NCBI GenBank assembly: GCA_027627685.1
Contig: CP091241.1
Location: 1,365,191 to 1,429,190, forward strand
Length of the DNA: 64,000 nucleotides
From: Hyphomonadaceae bacterium ML37
Lineage (GTDB): Bacteria > Pseudomonadota > Alphaproteobacteria > Caulobacterales > Maricaulaceae
Reading direction: 5' to 3'
Shown: one piece after another, positions 1 through 8,625 of the stretch
Numbering within the stretch: the stretch's first letter is position 1
How the letters are laid out: the number at the start of each line of letters is the position of its first letter
Notes under the pieces: generated by a model
Seen by the model: the letters and a program-made list of their open reading frames with translations, nothing else
Database searches by the model: none
What the model was told of the DNA's origin: nothing
Program-made: the position numbers and the translations under genes

Positions 1-737
1 GCCGCGGCGCCCGGCACCAGCACGGCGCCGATCACCAGATCGGCTTCGGCGATTTCCTCGGCGACAGCGCCCTGGGTGGAGAAGCGGGTCTTCACCGCGC
101 CGCGGAAGAACTGGTCGATCTCGGCGAGCTTCGGGATGGCGCGGTCCATCACCGTCACGTCGGCGCGCAGACCCAGCGCCATCTCGGCGGCATGGCTGCC
201 GGAGACGCCGGCGCCCAGGATCACCACTTTGGCCGGGGTCACGCCCGGCACGCCGCCCAGCAATACGCCGCGCCCGCCATTGGATTTCTGAAGCGCGGCG
301 GCGCCGACCTGGACACTCATGCGGCCTGCAACTTCGGACATCGGACGCAGCAGGGGCAGGCGCCCTTGCGCGTCGGTGACTGTTTCATAGGCGATGGCGA
401 TGCAGCCCGATTTGCGCAGGCCCTCGGCCTGTTTGGGATCGGGCGCCAGGTGCAGATAGGTGAATAGCACGTGGCCCGGGGTCAGCATGGCGGTTTCCGA
501 CGGCTGGGGCTCCTTGACCTTCACGATCAGCTCGCCCGCCTCGAACACGGATTTGGCGTCGGGGAGCATGGCGGCGCCCGCCGCCACATACTCGGCGTCA
601 GTGAAGCCCGCGCCGAGCCCGGCGCCGGCCTGCACGAACACCTCATGGCCGTGGGCGGTCAGCTCGCGCGCGCCATTGGGCGTGAGGCCGACGCGGTATT
701 CGTGAACCTTGATCTCGCTGGGTACGCCAATACGCAT
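1..737 (-). CDS. ald: Alanine dehydrogenase, N-terminal part (cut by window edge)
   Basis: Oxidatively deaminates L-alanine to pyruvate and ammonia with NAD+ in the cytoplasm. The 245 visible residues start MRIGVPSEIKVHEYRVGLTP and keep the three residues known from characterised Ald enzymes: Arg15, Lys75 (in IVKVKEPQ) and His96 (in FTYLHLAP). The start of the Rossmann domain follows (GVTPAKVVILGAGVSGSHAA). The family is about 370 residues, so the C-terminal third lies beyond base 1. A GGGAGA ribosome site precedes the ATG. The gene is divergent from an Lrp/AsnC regulator, a common arrangement in which the regulator controls ald in response to alanine. Confidence 0.95.
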   Translation of the reverse strand, partial: MRIGVPSEIKVHEYRVGLTPNGARELTAHGHEVFVQAGAGLGAGFTDAEYVAAGAAMLPDAKSVFEAGELIVKVKEPQPSETAMLTPGHVLFTYLHLAPDPKQAEGLRKSGCIAIAYETVTDAQGRLPLLRPMSEVAGRMSVQVGAAALQKSNGGRGVLLGGVPGVTPAKVVILGAGVSGSHAAEMALGLRADVTVMDRAIPKLAEIDQFFRGAVKTRFSTQGAVAEEIAEADLVIGAVLVPGAA

Positions 738-792
738 GAACCTGTCTCCCGCTGCGCGCGCGCCCGGTCGGAGGGGCTTGCGCTCTGGTGTG

Positions 793-880
793 AAATTGCG
801 TGCAAATTACCCCTCGCGCCCTACCTGCTGCAAGTGAAACCGTGTTGTTCGAAGAAGCTTGCGTTATTGGGCAAATTTGC
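793..880. promoter_or_regulatory. Putative Lrp-family operator sites between ald and the regulator gene
   Basis: Two related dyads lie in the divergent intergenic region. TTGC-GT-GCAA is at 796-805, inside AAATTGCGTGCAAATT (793-808). The perfect 10-bp palindrome GCAAATTTGC is at 871-880. Both share the half-site GCAAATT and their centres are 75 bp apart. The upstream site overlaps a possible minus-strand -10 (TAATTT, 809-804) for ald. Paired, widely spaced dyads fit octameric Lrp/AsnC proteins. That the neighbouring regulator binds here is inference. Confidence 0.35.
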
Positions 881-963
881 GATCAATGCGCTTCATGAAG
901 TGCGTCCGGCCTGCCCGGAGCGGCAGATGATTGCGGGGATAGACCGCTATGCGATGTGACGCG

Positions 964-1425
964 ATGCGATTTGATGGCGTGGACTGGATTCTGCTCGAGA
1001 CGCTCCAGCGCGAGGGGCGGATATCCAATGCGGACCTGGCCGAGCGGGCCGGGCTGTCGGCCTCGGCCTGTCACCGCCGGGTCAAGGCTTTGGAGACGGC
1101 CGGCGTCGTTGAGGGCTATGTGGCGATCCTGAACGCCGAGGCGGTGGGGCGCGGTCTGACCGTGATCGTGCTGGTGACGCTGGAAAACCAGAAGCGCGAG
1201 ACGCTGGAGCGCTTTGAGCGCGCCGTGGCCGAAGTGGACGAGGTGATGGAGTGCTATCTCACCACCGGGGCGGAGGATTACCTCTTGCGACTGATGGTGC
1301 GCGATGCGCGCGATTATGAGCGCGTGCACCGTGAGCGCCTGTCGGGACTGCCCGGTGTGGCGCGCCTGATCTCCAACATCGCCATGCGCAAGGTGTTCGT
1401 GCGCACAGCGGTGAAGCTGGGCTAG
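964..1425 (+). CDS. Lrp/AsnC family transcriptional regulator
   Basis: A 153-residue cytoplasmic DNA-binding protein of normal Lrp/AsnC length. The N-terminal winged helix-turn-helix is at about residues 6-60 (ISNADLAERAGLSASACHRR and the following recognition region). The C-terminal RAM ligand-binding domain covers about 70-145, with the family-typical stretch around LTTGAEDYLLRL. I chose the ATG at 964 because family members begin close to the first helix. An in-frame ATG at 949 would add five residues. It is divergent from alanine dehydrogenase, so control of ald by alanine or a related amino acid is the natural inference. Confidence 0.88.
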   Translation: MRFDGVDWILLETLQREGRISNADLAERAGLSASACHRRVKALETAGVVEGYVAILNAEAVGRGLTVIVLVTLENQKRETLERFERAVAEVDEVMECYLTTGAEDYLLRLMVRDARDYERVHRERLSGLPGVARLISNIAMRKVFVRTAVKLG

Positions 1426-1499
1426 GCGCACACCCGCCCTTGCCGCGCCGCAGCACGAACGCCATTCTATAGACTGAAACATACAAGGAAGACGCCGCC

Positions 1500-2867
1500 A
1501 TGACCGCCTGGAGCCCGGACAGCTGGAGAGCCAAGCCCGCCAAGCAATTGCCGGGCTATCCCGATGCCGTGGCCCTCAAGCGTGTGGAAGCCGAGCTGAC
1601 CCGGCGCCCGCCCCTGGTGTTCGCCGGCGAGGTCAAGCGCCTGAAGCGCCAGCTGGCCAATGTGGCCTCGGGTCAGTCCTTCCTGCTTCAGGGCGGCGAT
1701 TGCGCCGAGAGCTTCAAGGAATTTTCCGCCGAGACGGTGCGCGACACCTTCCGCGTGCTGTTGCAGATGGCGGTGGTGATGACCTTCGCCAGCGCCAAGC
1801 CGGTGGTGAAGGTGGGGCGCATCGCCGGCCAGTTCGCCAAGCCGCGCTCGGCCGATACTGAAGTGATCGACGGGGTGGAGCTGCCCAGCTATCGCGGCGA
1901 TTCCATCAATGACATGGCGTTCACGCCAGAAGGCCGGGTGCCGGACCCCGAGCGCCTCCTGCGCGCCTATGACCAGTCGGCGGCGACGCTGAACCTGCTG
2001 CGCGCGCTGGCGTCGGGCGGCTATGCTGACCTGCACAATGTGCACCAGTGGACGCTGGATTTCCTGGACGGCAGCCCGGCGGGCGAGCGCTATGCCGCCT
2101 ATGCCCAGCGCATCACCGAGGCGCTGGCCTTCATGCGCGCCTGCGGCGTGACGCCGGATGCCGCGCCGTCTCTGGAGGGCGTGGATTTCTTCACCAGCCA
2201 CGAAGGCCTGCATCTGCCGTTTGAAGAGGCGCTGACCCGGATGGAGCACACCACCGGGCGCTGGTACGCCACTTCGGCCCACATGATGTGGATCGGCGAC
2301 CGCACCCGCCAGCCCGACGGCGCCCATGTGGAATACATGCGCGGGATCGAGAACCCGGTGGGCCTCAAATGCGGCCCCAGCCTGGACCCGGACGAGCTGA
2401 TCCGCCTGATCGATATCCTCAATCCGCGCGATGAGGCCGGGCGGCTGGTGCTCTATGTGCGCATGGGATCGGACAAGGTAGGCGAGGGCCTGCCGCCGCT
2501 GGTGCGCAAGGTGCGCGCCGAAGGGCGCAATGTGGTCTGGGCCTGCGATCCCATGCACGGCAACACGATCAAGGCCGCCAATGGTTACAAGACGCGCCCC
2601 TTCGAGCGGGTGCTGGGCGAGCTCAGAAGCTTCATCGAGATCGTCCACGCCGAGGGCGCCGAGCCGGGCGGGGTGCATTTTGAAATGACCGGCCAGGACG
2701 TGACCGAATGCGTCGGCGGGGCTGGGCATCTGTCAGAAGCGGACCTGTCGAGCCGCTACCACACCCATTGCGATCCGCGCCTCAATGCCGACCAGGCGCT
2801 GGAAATGGCCTTCCAGATCGCCGAGGCGCTCAAACCCGCCCAGAAGCTCAGCCGCGCGGCGGAGTAG
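1500..2867 (+). CDS. aroG: 3-deoxy-7-phosphoheptulonate synthase, class II
   Basis: Condenses phosphoenolpyruvate and erythrose 4-phosphate to DAHP, the first step of the shikimate pathway. The 455-residue product has the plant-like class II signatures: QGGDCAESF at residues 64-72 (Cys68 is the expected metal ligand), [14 protein letters not shown] near 105, a GLKCGPS segment near 288, DPMHGNT near 350 and [10 protein letters not shown] near 395. AAGGAAG lies about 9 bases upstream of the ATG. It stands alone on the plus strand after the Lrp-type regulator. I see no fused chorismate mutase or other regulatory domain. The class is certain; the symbol is by convention, since some genomes call it aroF or aroA(II). 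Confidence 0.96.
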   Translation: MTAWSPDSWRAKPAKQLPGYPDAVALKRVEAELTRRPPLVFAGEVKRLKRQLANVASGQSFLLQGGDCAESFKEFSAETVRDTFRVLLQMAVVMTFASAKPVVKVGRIAGQFAKPRSADTEVIDGVELPSYRGDSINDMAFTPEGRVPDPERLLRAYDQSAATLNLLRALASGGYADLHNVHQWTLDFLDGSPAGERYAAYAQRITEALAFMRACGVTPDAAPSLEGVDFFTSHEGLHLPFEEALTRMEHTTGRWYATSAHMMWIGDRTRQPDGAHVEYMRGIENPVGLKCGPSLDPDELIRLIDILNPRDEAGRLVLYVRMGSDKVGEGLPPLVRKVRAEGRNVVWACDPMHGNTIKAANGYKTRPFERVLGELRSFIEIVHAEGAEPGGVHFEMTGQDVTECVGGAGHLSEADLSSRYHTHCDPRLNADQALEMAFQIAEALKPAQKLSRAAE

Positions 2868-2940
2868 GTCGGTTTCGGCTTTCCTGTTCGCCTTTCAATA
2901 TTTATGATTGCGTTTAGTCATGCTGTTGAGGGGAATTTCC

Positions 2941-3432
2941 ATGCTGAAACGGGTGAGAATCGCTTTCGCGGGCGTCCTGATGCTGGCGCCCGGCGCGCTC
3001 TCGCACACTTCGTCCGCGCAGGAGCCGGCCTCCCATCTCCAACAGGCGCGCGAGGTGGTCGAACTGATGGGCGCCGAACAGCTCTACAGCGACATGATCA
3101 CGGTGACGATCCCCTTGCTTGAGCCCAGCTTCCGGCAAAGCTGGCCAGGCGCCAGCGATAAGACAATCCAGCAGGCGATGGATTTGCTGGGGTCTGCATT
3201 GATCGCGTCGGCGCCCGAGTTCATCGACGAAACGGCAGCGCTTTACATGCGCAGCTTCACCCAGGCCGAGCTGGAGGCGCTGGCCGATTTCCTTCGCTCC
3301 CCTGCCGGCGCCCGCTTCATCGCGCTACAGTCGCAGATCATGCAGGAAGGTCAGGCGATCGGGGCGCGTATCGGCGACCGCATCTCGATTGAGCTGCTGC
3401 CGCAACTGCAGGCGATCATTGAGAGCGATTGA
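2941..3432 (+). CDS. Exported DUF2059 domain protein
   Basis: A 163-residue protein with a probable signal peptide (hydrophobic residues 6-20, likely cleavage near SSAQ). A helical DUF2059-type domain follows, with YMRSFTQAELEALADFLRSP as its recognisable motif at about residues 103-122. The function of the domain is not established; such proteins are periplasmic. I chose the ATG at 2941 because GAGGGGAA lies just upstream and the signal peptide starts there; earlier in-frame starts from 2908 are less likely. It is followed by a strong hairpin terminator at 3488-3519. Confidence 0.75.
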   Translation: MLKRVRIAFAGVLMLAPGALSHTSSAQEPASHLQQAREVVELMGAEQLYSDMITVTIPLLEPSFRQSWPGASDKTIQQAMDLLGSALIASAPEFIDETAALYMRSFTQAELEALADFLRSPAGARFIALQSQIMQEGQAIGARIGDRISIELLPQLQAIIESD

Positions 3433-3487
3433 GCCGCCTTCTCACGTTGGAGTGCGTGTCCAAGCCGGCGCCGCATAGCCCAAACAA

Positions 3488-3519
3488 AAAACGCCGCCGG
3501 ATCGCTCCGGCGGCGTTTT
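3488..3519. terminator. Rho-independent terminator, probably bidirectional
   Basis: The 13-base arms AAAACGCCGCCGG and CCGGCGGCGTTTT (3488-3500 and 3507-3519) flank the loop ATCGCT. A T-run on each strand makes it usable from both sides. It ends the DUF2059 transcript on plus and the PepSY/TonB receptor operon on minus, where the stop codon is only four bases away. A near copy is at 7451-7482. Confidence 0.88.
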
Positions 3520-3523
3520 CATG

Positions 3524-4855
3524 TCAGGGCGTGTCCTTGGCGCGCCGCCTGCGACGGCGTTGGAGGCTGAGTCCGGTCAGGGCCAGCACCATGATGGCGG
3601 CTGCGGTGAACATCATGAGGGAGTCGCGCAGATTGCGCCCGAGCGGGTTGGCAAAATGCCATTTGTGCAGGTGGTCGAAGCTCCATCGCTCCACCTGCCC
3701 CACCAGACCGACAGGCTGGCCCGCGATCAGGGCGTCCACCGGATCAACAAAGACCGGGCCATGCTCCAGCTCCACACGCCAGACCGGCAGGCGCTTGTTG
3801 GCAAAGCCGTAATCAGCGTCGAACCGGGCCTGAAGCCTGGTCTCGGCCAGGGGGCCGGCGCCGGCCAGCGCCCGGGCGCGACCGGCGTCATCGGTCTCCA
3901 GCGCCTCGCCTTCCGCGCTCCAGTAGCGCGCGTCCATGCCGCTGGCCCCGCGCCAGACCGGTCCGTGTTCGTCCGCGCTGGCGGCCAGGTGGGTGAAGCG
4001 GCCCACAGGAATCGCGCCCAGCCTCTCGGTGCTGAACACGATGGCCTGAGGGGCCGGGCCTGTGAACAGGGATGATCCGGTCCAGGCGTGCAACAGGCCC
4101 GAAGCCGGGAAGGCAAGGGCAGGCAGGGCAAGCGCGGCGCCTGCCCAGCGGTGCCAGCGGCGCATCTTGCGCCCCCGGGCGGCTGACAGCATGGACAGGC
4201 CCGCAATCACCGTCGCCATGAAGGCCAGGGTCAGGATGCTCAGCACGACCAGTCGCACTGGCTCGACAGCCTTGAGTGGCGCGAGGGTGTGCAGCGTCTG
4301 GAATGCGCGCAGCATCCAGCGCCGCGGCGTGTTGGACACAGCCGCCAACCGGTCCGACCCGGTATCGACGTAGATGGTCAGCCGGTCGGAGGTATCAAAC
4401 ACCACTTCGGTCACAGGCAGGAGCCGGTTCACGGGCGGATAGTCCATCGAGAAGCGGGTGATCTGGCTCACCGAGAACACCGGCGTCTCCGGCAGGCTGG
4501 CGTAATGGCGCGCCAGCGCGATGGCGTGCGCCTCCATCGCCGCATGGGCGTCCTGCCTTGATCGGGTCTCCAGAGCCATGCGCGCCCCGCCCTCGCCGGG
4601 CAACACATTCCAGTAAGCGCCCAGGGGTGAGGGCGCCAGACGCAGCTGGTGGACCTCCCCCTCTGGCGCCGGGACGGCGGCAGGGGCGAGCGCCCCTGCC
4701 GTTTCCACGATCAGCGCCGGTGGCGCCTGAAGAGCGGGGCGTGGCGCTGTCCAGCTCATCACGGGGTGCAGAATGCCCGATGCGCCCCAGATCACCGCCA
4801 CCGCAGCGGCGAGCACCGGACCGGTCCGGTGCCAGGCGCGCAGCCGGGCGATCAT
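3524..4855 (-). CDS. PepSY-associated TM helix membrane protein (iron-uptake type)
   Basis: A 443-residue inner-membrane protein. A first membrane helix is near residues 14-35 (VLAAAVAVIWGASGILHPV), two more lie centrally (one around LVVLSILTLAFMATVIAGLS, one around WAGAALALPALAFPASGLLH), and the last sits before a basic RRRRRR tail. The long periplasmic parts between them carry PepSY-like segments. Such proteins are usually linked to TonB-dependent siderophore receptors and may help reduce or release the metal; the exact role is unproven. Its ATG overlaps the receptor stop by four bases (ATGA), so the two are translationally coupled. A terminator follows directly. Confidence 0.8.
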   Translation of the reverse strand: MIARLRAWHRTGPVLAAAVAVIWGASGILHPVMSWTAPRPALQAPPALIVETAGALAPAAVPAPEGEVHQLRLAPSPLGAYWNVLPGEGGARMALETRSRQDAHAAMEAHAIALARHYASLPETPVFSVSQITRFSMDYPPVNRLLPVTEVVFDTSDRLTIYVDTGSDRLAAVSNTPRRWMLRAFQTLHTLAPLKAVEPVRLVVLSILTLAFMATVIAGLSMLSAARGRKMRRWHRWAGAALALPALAFPASGLLHAWTGSSLFTGPAPQAIVFSTERLGAIPVGRFTHLAASADEHGPVWRGASGMDARYWSAEGEALETDDAGRARALAGAGPLAETRLQARFDADYGFANKRLPVWRVELEHGPVFVDPVDALIAGQPVGLVGQVERWSFDHLHKWHFANPLGRNLRDSLMMFTAAAIMVLALTGLSLQRRRRRRAKDTP

Positions 4856-6906
4856 TGACCACCCCCGAAGGCCAGTGTGATCCCGGCATAGAGTGCTCGT
4901 GTCTCTCCCGGGGTGAAGCGCGCGGGCGCCGCCGTGGCGGCATTCGCCACGGTTGAAATCGCCGCGACGTAGCGCCGGTCGGTCAGATTGCGCCCTTCCA
5001 GATAGAGCCCGACCCGGTCATTGATGTCATAACGCGCTGACAGTCCGATCAGGGTTTGGCCCGGCAGGCGCTCGGAATTGGCGTAATCTGTGAAGCCGTC
5101 CCCGCTTTGCCACGTCACGCTGGGCGCGATTTCGACCGGTCCCACATCATAGCGCAGCTCCGCCACCATCCGATGGCGGCCAAGCCCGGGCAGGCGGTTG
5201 TCGCCATAAATCGGGTCGCCCTCAAATCGGAAATCACCCCATGTATAAGCCAAGCGCGTGCGCCACACGCCCAGATCGCCTTCATGGAGCAACGCTTCGG
5301 CGCCCAGCTCGAAGCCATGACGCAGCGTGTCGTCGGCATTGAAAATCGCGGCGGGAATGTCCGGCGTCACCGTGAAGGCGGTGAACTCATGCTCCATCTC
5401 GATGCGGTAGAGCGCCGCTTCAAACCGGTAGCGGGCATAGAATCCGCGCAAGCCAATCTCATAGCTCACCCCCTCCATGGCGCGTATCGGCGTGAAGCCG
5501 GCTACGCCGCCTTGCGTCACGTCAGAGAAGGTGGGCGGTTCGAAAATCTGACTGATATTTGCAAAGCCTGTGAGCGCGTCGCTCACGCGGTAAAGCGCTC
5601 CGAAACGGGCCGACAGGTTGGAGAATCTGGCATCACCGCCTGCTGATGGCATGCGGAAATTGTCCACCTCGCGCCGGGTGGAGGTGTTGATCAGGCCCGC
5701 CAGCACATCAAGCCGGTCAGTCACGCCAACGCGCACATCCACGAAGGCCTTGGCGCCTTCGGCAGTTTGCAAGCTGTCGCCAATCTGGAAGCCGGGACTG
5801 CCCCCTGCATTGACGAATACCCGCGCATCGGTTTCGCTGCGGCGCAGATCGCCGCCAAGGGTCAATGTCACCGGGCGGCCCGAGACTTGGCCCTCGTGGC
5901 TCCACCTGGCAAAGAGGCGGTCATCGCTCAGGTCCTGAGCGATGATGACCGGCACCGGATGCCAGAGCGACCGGCGTGTGACGCTGACGCCCGCAGACGC
6001 CGTGCCCGCGCCCGTATTCACATGGGTGACCATCCACCCCCGCCAGCCGTTGATATCACGACCGAACCGCCGAGCCACCGCATCGGCATTGCCTTGGCGC
6101 GGATCCTGGCGAAGCTGGTTCAGGGTCAGGTTCCCCGGAATGTCCTGGTTGATGTCGCTGGCCAGAATGCCGAAGCGGGTCTCCACGGCATCATTCCAGC
6201 GCCAGCCTAGATCGGTATAGAGACGGCCATTGGACTGGGCGCCATTGGGGCGGAAGCCGTCCTGACGCTGCCAGGTGGCCGCCAGGGCGTAGTCAAGCGC
6301 ACCGCTTCTCCTGCCCGTACGGGCGTGAGCACGAGAGGTTCCGAACGAGCCGCCTTCGAGGCGAAGGGCGGAACGGCCGTCCAGTGATGCGGCGCTGAGC
6401 CCGGCGATCTCTATGGACCCGCCCAGCATGGACGAGCCGCTCCGGAACCCGTTGGCGCCCCGGTTCACAGCCATGTGGGACATGAAGAGAGGGTCGATCT
6501 CCTGATAATCACCAAAGCCGTCGGCGTTGTTCATGGGCACGCCGTTGAAGATCAGCTCCACCCCGCGCAAATGCGTGTTGTTGGCCAGGCCTGAACCGCG
6601 GACGGATAGGCGACCGTCCTCGCCAAAGCGCGGCTGCGCGATGACGCCGGCGGTGAAGGCGAGAGTGTCGGCAAAGCCTATGGCGTAGCGCGTCTCAAAG
6701 CTTTCGGCGTCGACCACGGCGATATTGCCCGGCTGACGGGCCGCCTGGGCGGCTGCGGCTTCGGCCGGCGCGTTCACCCGGTATCCGGTGATGACCACAC
6801 GGTCGGTGACGGACGCTTCGCCGGTGTCCGATCCGGCGAAGGCGGCGGCGTTAACGCCGGACACAAAGGCAGCGCCTGCAGCGCCGCATACAAGCAGAGT
6901 TTTCAT
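4852..6906 (-). CDS. TonB-dependent outer-membrane receptor
   Basis: A 684-residue ligand-gated porin of the outer membrane. It has a signal peptide (MKTLLVCGAAGAAFVSG and on), an N-terminal plug at about residues 30-190 (DTLAFTAGV, GRLSVRGSGL, LRGVELIFNGVP) and a 22-strand barrel ending in the aromatic-poor TLAFGGGQ. The plug resembles FecA-like receptors, which suggests a ferric chelate as substrate, but specificity cannot be read from sequence. I chose the ATG at 6906 because it opens the signal peptide; a longer in-frame version to 6960 adds nothing useful. It sits between a DUF2946 gene and a PepSY membrane protein, a setting typical of iron or copper uptake. Confidence 0.9.
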   Translation of the reverse strand: MKTLLVCGAAGAAFVSGVNAAAFAGSDTGEASVTDRVVITGYRVNAPAEAAAAQAARQPGNIAVVDAESFETRYAIGFADTLAFTAGVIAQPRFGEDGRLSVRGSGLANNTHLRGVELIFNGVPMNNADGFGDYQEIDPLFMSHMAVNRGANGFRSGSSMLGGSIEIAGLSAASLDGRSALRLEGGSFGTSRAHARTGRRSGALDYALAATWQRQDGFRPNGAQSNGRLYTDLGWRWNDAVETRFGILASDINQDIPGNLTLNQLRQDPRQGNADAVARRFGRDINGWRGWMVTHVNTGAGTASAGVSVTRRSLWHPVPVIIAQDLSDDRLFARWSHEGQVSGRPVTLTLGGDLRRSETDARVFVNAGGSPGFQIGDSLQTAEGAKAFVDVRVGVTDRLDVLAGLINTSTRREVDNFRMPSAGGDARFSNLSARFGALYRVSDALTGFANISQIFEPPTFSDVTQGGVAGFTPIRAMEGVSYEIGLRGFYARYRFEAALYRIEMEHEFTAFTVTPDIPAAIFNADDTLRHGFELGAEALLHEGDLGVWRTRLAYTWGDFRFEGDPIYGDNRLPGLGRHRMVAELRYDVGPVEIAPSVTWQSGDGFTDYANSERLPGQTLIGLSARYDINDRVGLYLEGRNLTDRRYVAAISTVANAATAAPARFTPGETRALYAGITLAFGGGQ

Positions 6907-6971
6907 GGGGGCATCCCGCAAACAGGTGTGAAACAGGGGCCGTCGCCCCGTTGCGCACACCGGCTCGGGGA

Positions 6972-7373
6972 TCAGGCGAAGGCTCTGGGGTGTTTCAAAC
7001 CGGCGGGCGGGCCGCGCGGGCCGGGCGGACCGGACGCCGGCCCGATAAGAACGGTTTTCGCCACGGCGCTGACGCGCGCCACAGTGCGGTCTACCAGCTC
7101 AGGCGCGGGCTGGACGTCGCTTAGAATGGCGGCGGAGGTGGAGCAGAAGCTGCACGGCGCTTCGCCGGCCATGGACGATGGATCACCCGATTCAATGATC
7201 TCGCCGTGCGCGTCCACCTGGATATTGACCGGACCCTGACCGGTGCAGATCACCAGAGTAAAGCCGTCTGCGCTGGCCTGGGGCATCCAGCCCGATGGCC
7301 ACAGCCCGCCTGTCAGCGCGCCCACGAGGGCAAGCATGGTGAGGATTCTGCGAAGGGGCGCGAGCCAGATCAT
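6972..7373 (-). CDS. DUF2946-like exported protein with CxxC-type motif
   Basis: A 133-residue protein with an N-terminal hydrophobic segment (LTMLALVGALTGGLWPSGWM, about 12-31), then a short conserved part (VICTGQGPVNIQVD) and the cysteine pair APCSFC near residue 75. The Trp-Met-Pro region, the ICTG motif and the CxxC pair match my memory of DUF2946, a family found next to TonB receptors and PepSY proteins and suspected of metal handling. It is the first gene of a three-gene minus-strand unit with the receptor 65 bases downstream. The C-terminus is Pro/Gly-rich. Family assignment is moderate. Confidence 0.6.
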   Translation of the reverse strand: MIWLAPLRRILTMLALVGALTGGLWPSGWMPQASADGFTLVICTGQGPVNIQVDAHGEIIESGDPSSMAGEAPCSFCSTSAAILSDVQPAPELVDRTVARVSAVAKTVLIGPASGPPGPRGPPAGLKHPRAFA

Positions 7374-7450
7374 AAACCTGCTTAGTCTGGATCAGCGGGT
7401 CTGTGCAAGGCATTCGGGACGGGCCGGGGCTGCGCTGATCGCCGCATACA

Positions 7451-7482
7451 AAAACGCCGCCGGAACGTTCCGGCGGCGTTTT
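7451..7482 (-). terminator. Rho-independent terminator of hup
   Basis: A perfect 32-base palindrome with arms AAAACGCCGCCGGAAC and GTTCCGGCGGCGTTTT. On the minus strand it lies 51 bases after the HU stop codon and ends in a T-run. It is nearly identical to the hairpin at 3488-3519, including the outer flank TTTTCATGTC. Confidence 0.88.
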
Positions 7483-7533
7483 CATGTCTGGTTGGCGGGG
7501 CCGGTGCGCAAGCGCGTCCGGCCCTGAGCCGTC

Positions 7534-7800
7534 CTAGAGGTCCTTCAGGGCCGAAGCCGGACGGAAGGCCAGCGAGGTCTTGGCTTTCGCCTTGATTTTC
7601 TCGCCCGTACGCGGGTTGCGCACTTCGCGCGCTTCGCGGTGCTTGGCGTGGAAGGTTCCAAAGCCGGCCAGCTGGACCGTGTCTTTGCCCTTGGCGGCGC
7701 CGACCACGGCGTCGATGAAGGCGTCGATGGCGTCACCGGCCTGAGCGCGGGTGATACCGGCCTTGTCGGAGACAGCTTTGGCGAGTTCGGACTTGTTCAT
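7534..7800 (-). CDS. hup: HU family DNA-binding protein
   Basis: An 88-residue nucleoid protein that binds and bends DNA as a dimer. It starts MNKSELAKAVSDKAGIT and has the family signature GFGTFHAKHREAREVRNPRT at residues 47-66, with the intercalating Pro63-type loop present (RNPRTGEK). I chose the start at 7800 because this is the normal HU N-terminus and a GGGGGA ribosome site precedes it. The gene is monocistronic: its own promoter region lies upstream and a terminator follows at 7451-7482. Confidence 0.96.
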   Translation of the reverse strand: MNKSELAKAVSDKAGITRAQAGDAIDAFIDAVVGAAKGKDTVQLAGFGTFHAKHREAREVRNPRTGEKIKAKAKTSLAFRPASALKDL

Positions 7801-7922
7801 TGAGGGATCCCCCCTTTGGTTTTGGGTTCGCCAGAGCGGGGATCGCTTGGCGCACCAGTGCTGAACGCGAGGCATCAAGCGCGATTCTGACCGGTCTTTG
7901 CAAGGCAATACGGGCGATTTTG

Positions 7923-7951
7923 CTGATATAATTGGCCCGCACGTGCAGCAA
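7923..7951 (-). promoter_or_regulatory. Candidate hup promoter
   Basis: On the minus strand TTGCTG (7951-7946), a 17-base spacer and TATCAG (7928-7923) form a sigma70-type promoter, giving a leader of about 115 bases before hup. The spacer holds CACGTG. On the opposite strand the same stretch contains a perfect TATAAT (7927-7932) about 80 bases before the small gene at 8011, but without a good -35 at normal spacing. Confidence 0.3.
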
Positions 7952-8010
7952 TTCATCCGTATGGTAAACAAAACCTCGACTTACGGCCCGCTCCTTGCCT
8001 GTAGGGAAAC

Positions 8011-8202
8011 ATGAAGCACACACATGTCTCATGGCTGAACAGGCTCGGCGCGGCGGGATTCGCGGTGGCGGCGGCGTGCCTGGCCTATGCCGGCTTCGTC
8101 CACATGTTCGAAAATCCGCTGCTGGCGGCCCTGGTGGCGGCGTGCGTGGGCGGGTTCGCGCTCGGGCGCCTGATGCGCCACGGTCCGCTTCAGCGCGGAT
8201 AG
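8011..8202 (+). CDS. Small two-helix membrane protein, unknown function
   Basis: A 63-residue ORF with a GTAGGGAA ribosome site before the ATG. Two hydrophobic stretches are predicted: AAGFAVAAACLAYAGFVHMF at about 14-33 and LLAALVAACVGGFALGRL at about 37-54. I do not recognise the family. Its 3' end overlaps the 3' end of the thioesterase gene on the other strand by 13 bases. The membrane pattern and start signals favour a real gene, but the short length keeps the call uncertain. Confidence 0.5.
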   Translation: MKHTHVSWLNRLGAAGFAVAAACLAYAGFVHMFENPLLAALVAACVGGFALGRLMRHGPLQRG

Positions 8203-8612
8203 AGGATCATCTGGGTGCAGCGGAACAGGGCGATGGTCCGGCCATCCTCTTCACGCCACGCGCGCGCATCCCAGACTTGGGTCGTGCGCCCGCCATGCAC
8301 CATCTCCGCCTCGCCCAGCACCACGCCGTCGCGCGCCGTGCCCAGGAAGTTGGATTTCAGCTCCACTGAAGTGAAGCCGCTGGCGCCGTCCGGCAGGCTG
8401 GCCATCACGCCATAACCCGCCAGCGTGTCGGTGAGCGCGATGACGCTGGCCGCATGCAGAAAGCCATTGGGCGCCAGCATGGCCTCGCGCACGGGCAGGC
8501 GCCCGGCGGCGCGCCCCGCCCCGGCAGCGGTCACCTCAATCCCGATCAGCTCAGGCAGCTTGCCTGCGCCAATGCGATTGAGGTCGTCCGCTGAAACCCC
8601 GCCGCCGCTCAT
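8190..8612 (-). CDS. PaaI-type hotdog-fold thioesterase
   Basis: A 140-residue protein of the hotdog thioesterase superfamily, which hydrolyses acyl-CoA or aryl-CoA esters. Family features are the stretch APNGFLHAASVIALTDTLAG at about residues 47-66, with Asn-Gly and the later acidic residue of the active site, and VELKSNFLGTAR near 83. I chose the ATG at 8612, which begins MSGGGVSADDLNRIGAG, because it follows the upstream oxidoreductase by 13 bases. A longer frame would run back into that gene. It is co-transcribed with the oxidoreductase. The substrate is unknown. Confidence 0.82.
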   Translation of the reverse strand: MSGGGVSADDLNRIGAGKLPELIGIEVTAAGAGRAAGRLPVREAMLAPNGFLHAASVIALTDTLAGYGVMASLPDGASGFTSVELKSNFLGTARDGVVLGEAEMVHGGRTTQVWDARAWREEDGRTIALFRCTQMILYPR

Positions 8613-8625
8613 GACGCAGGCCTGA

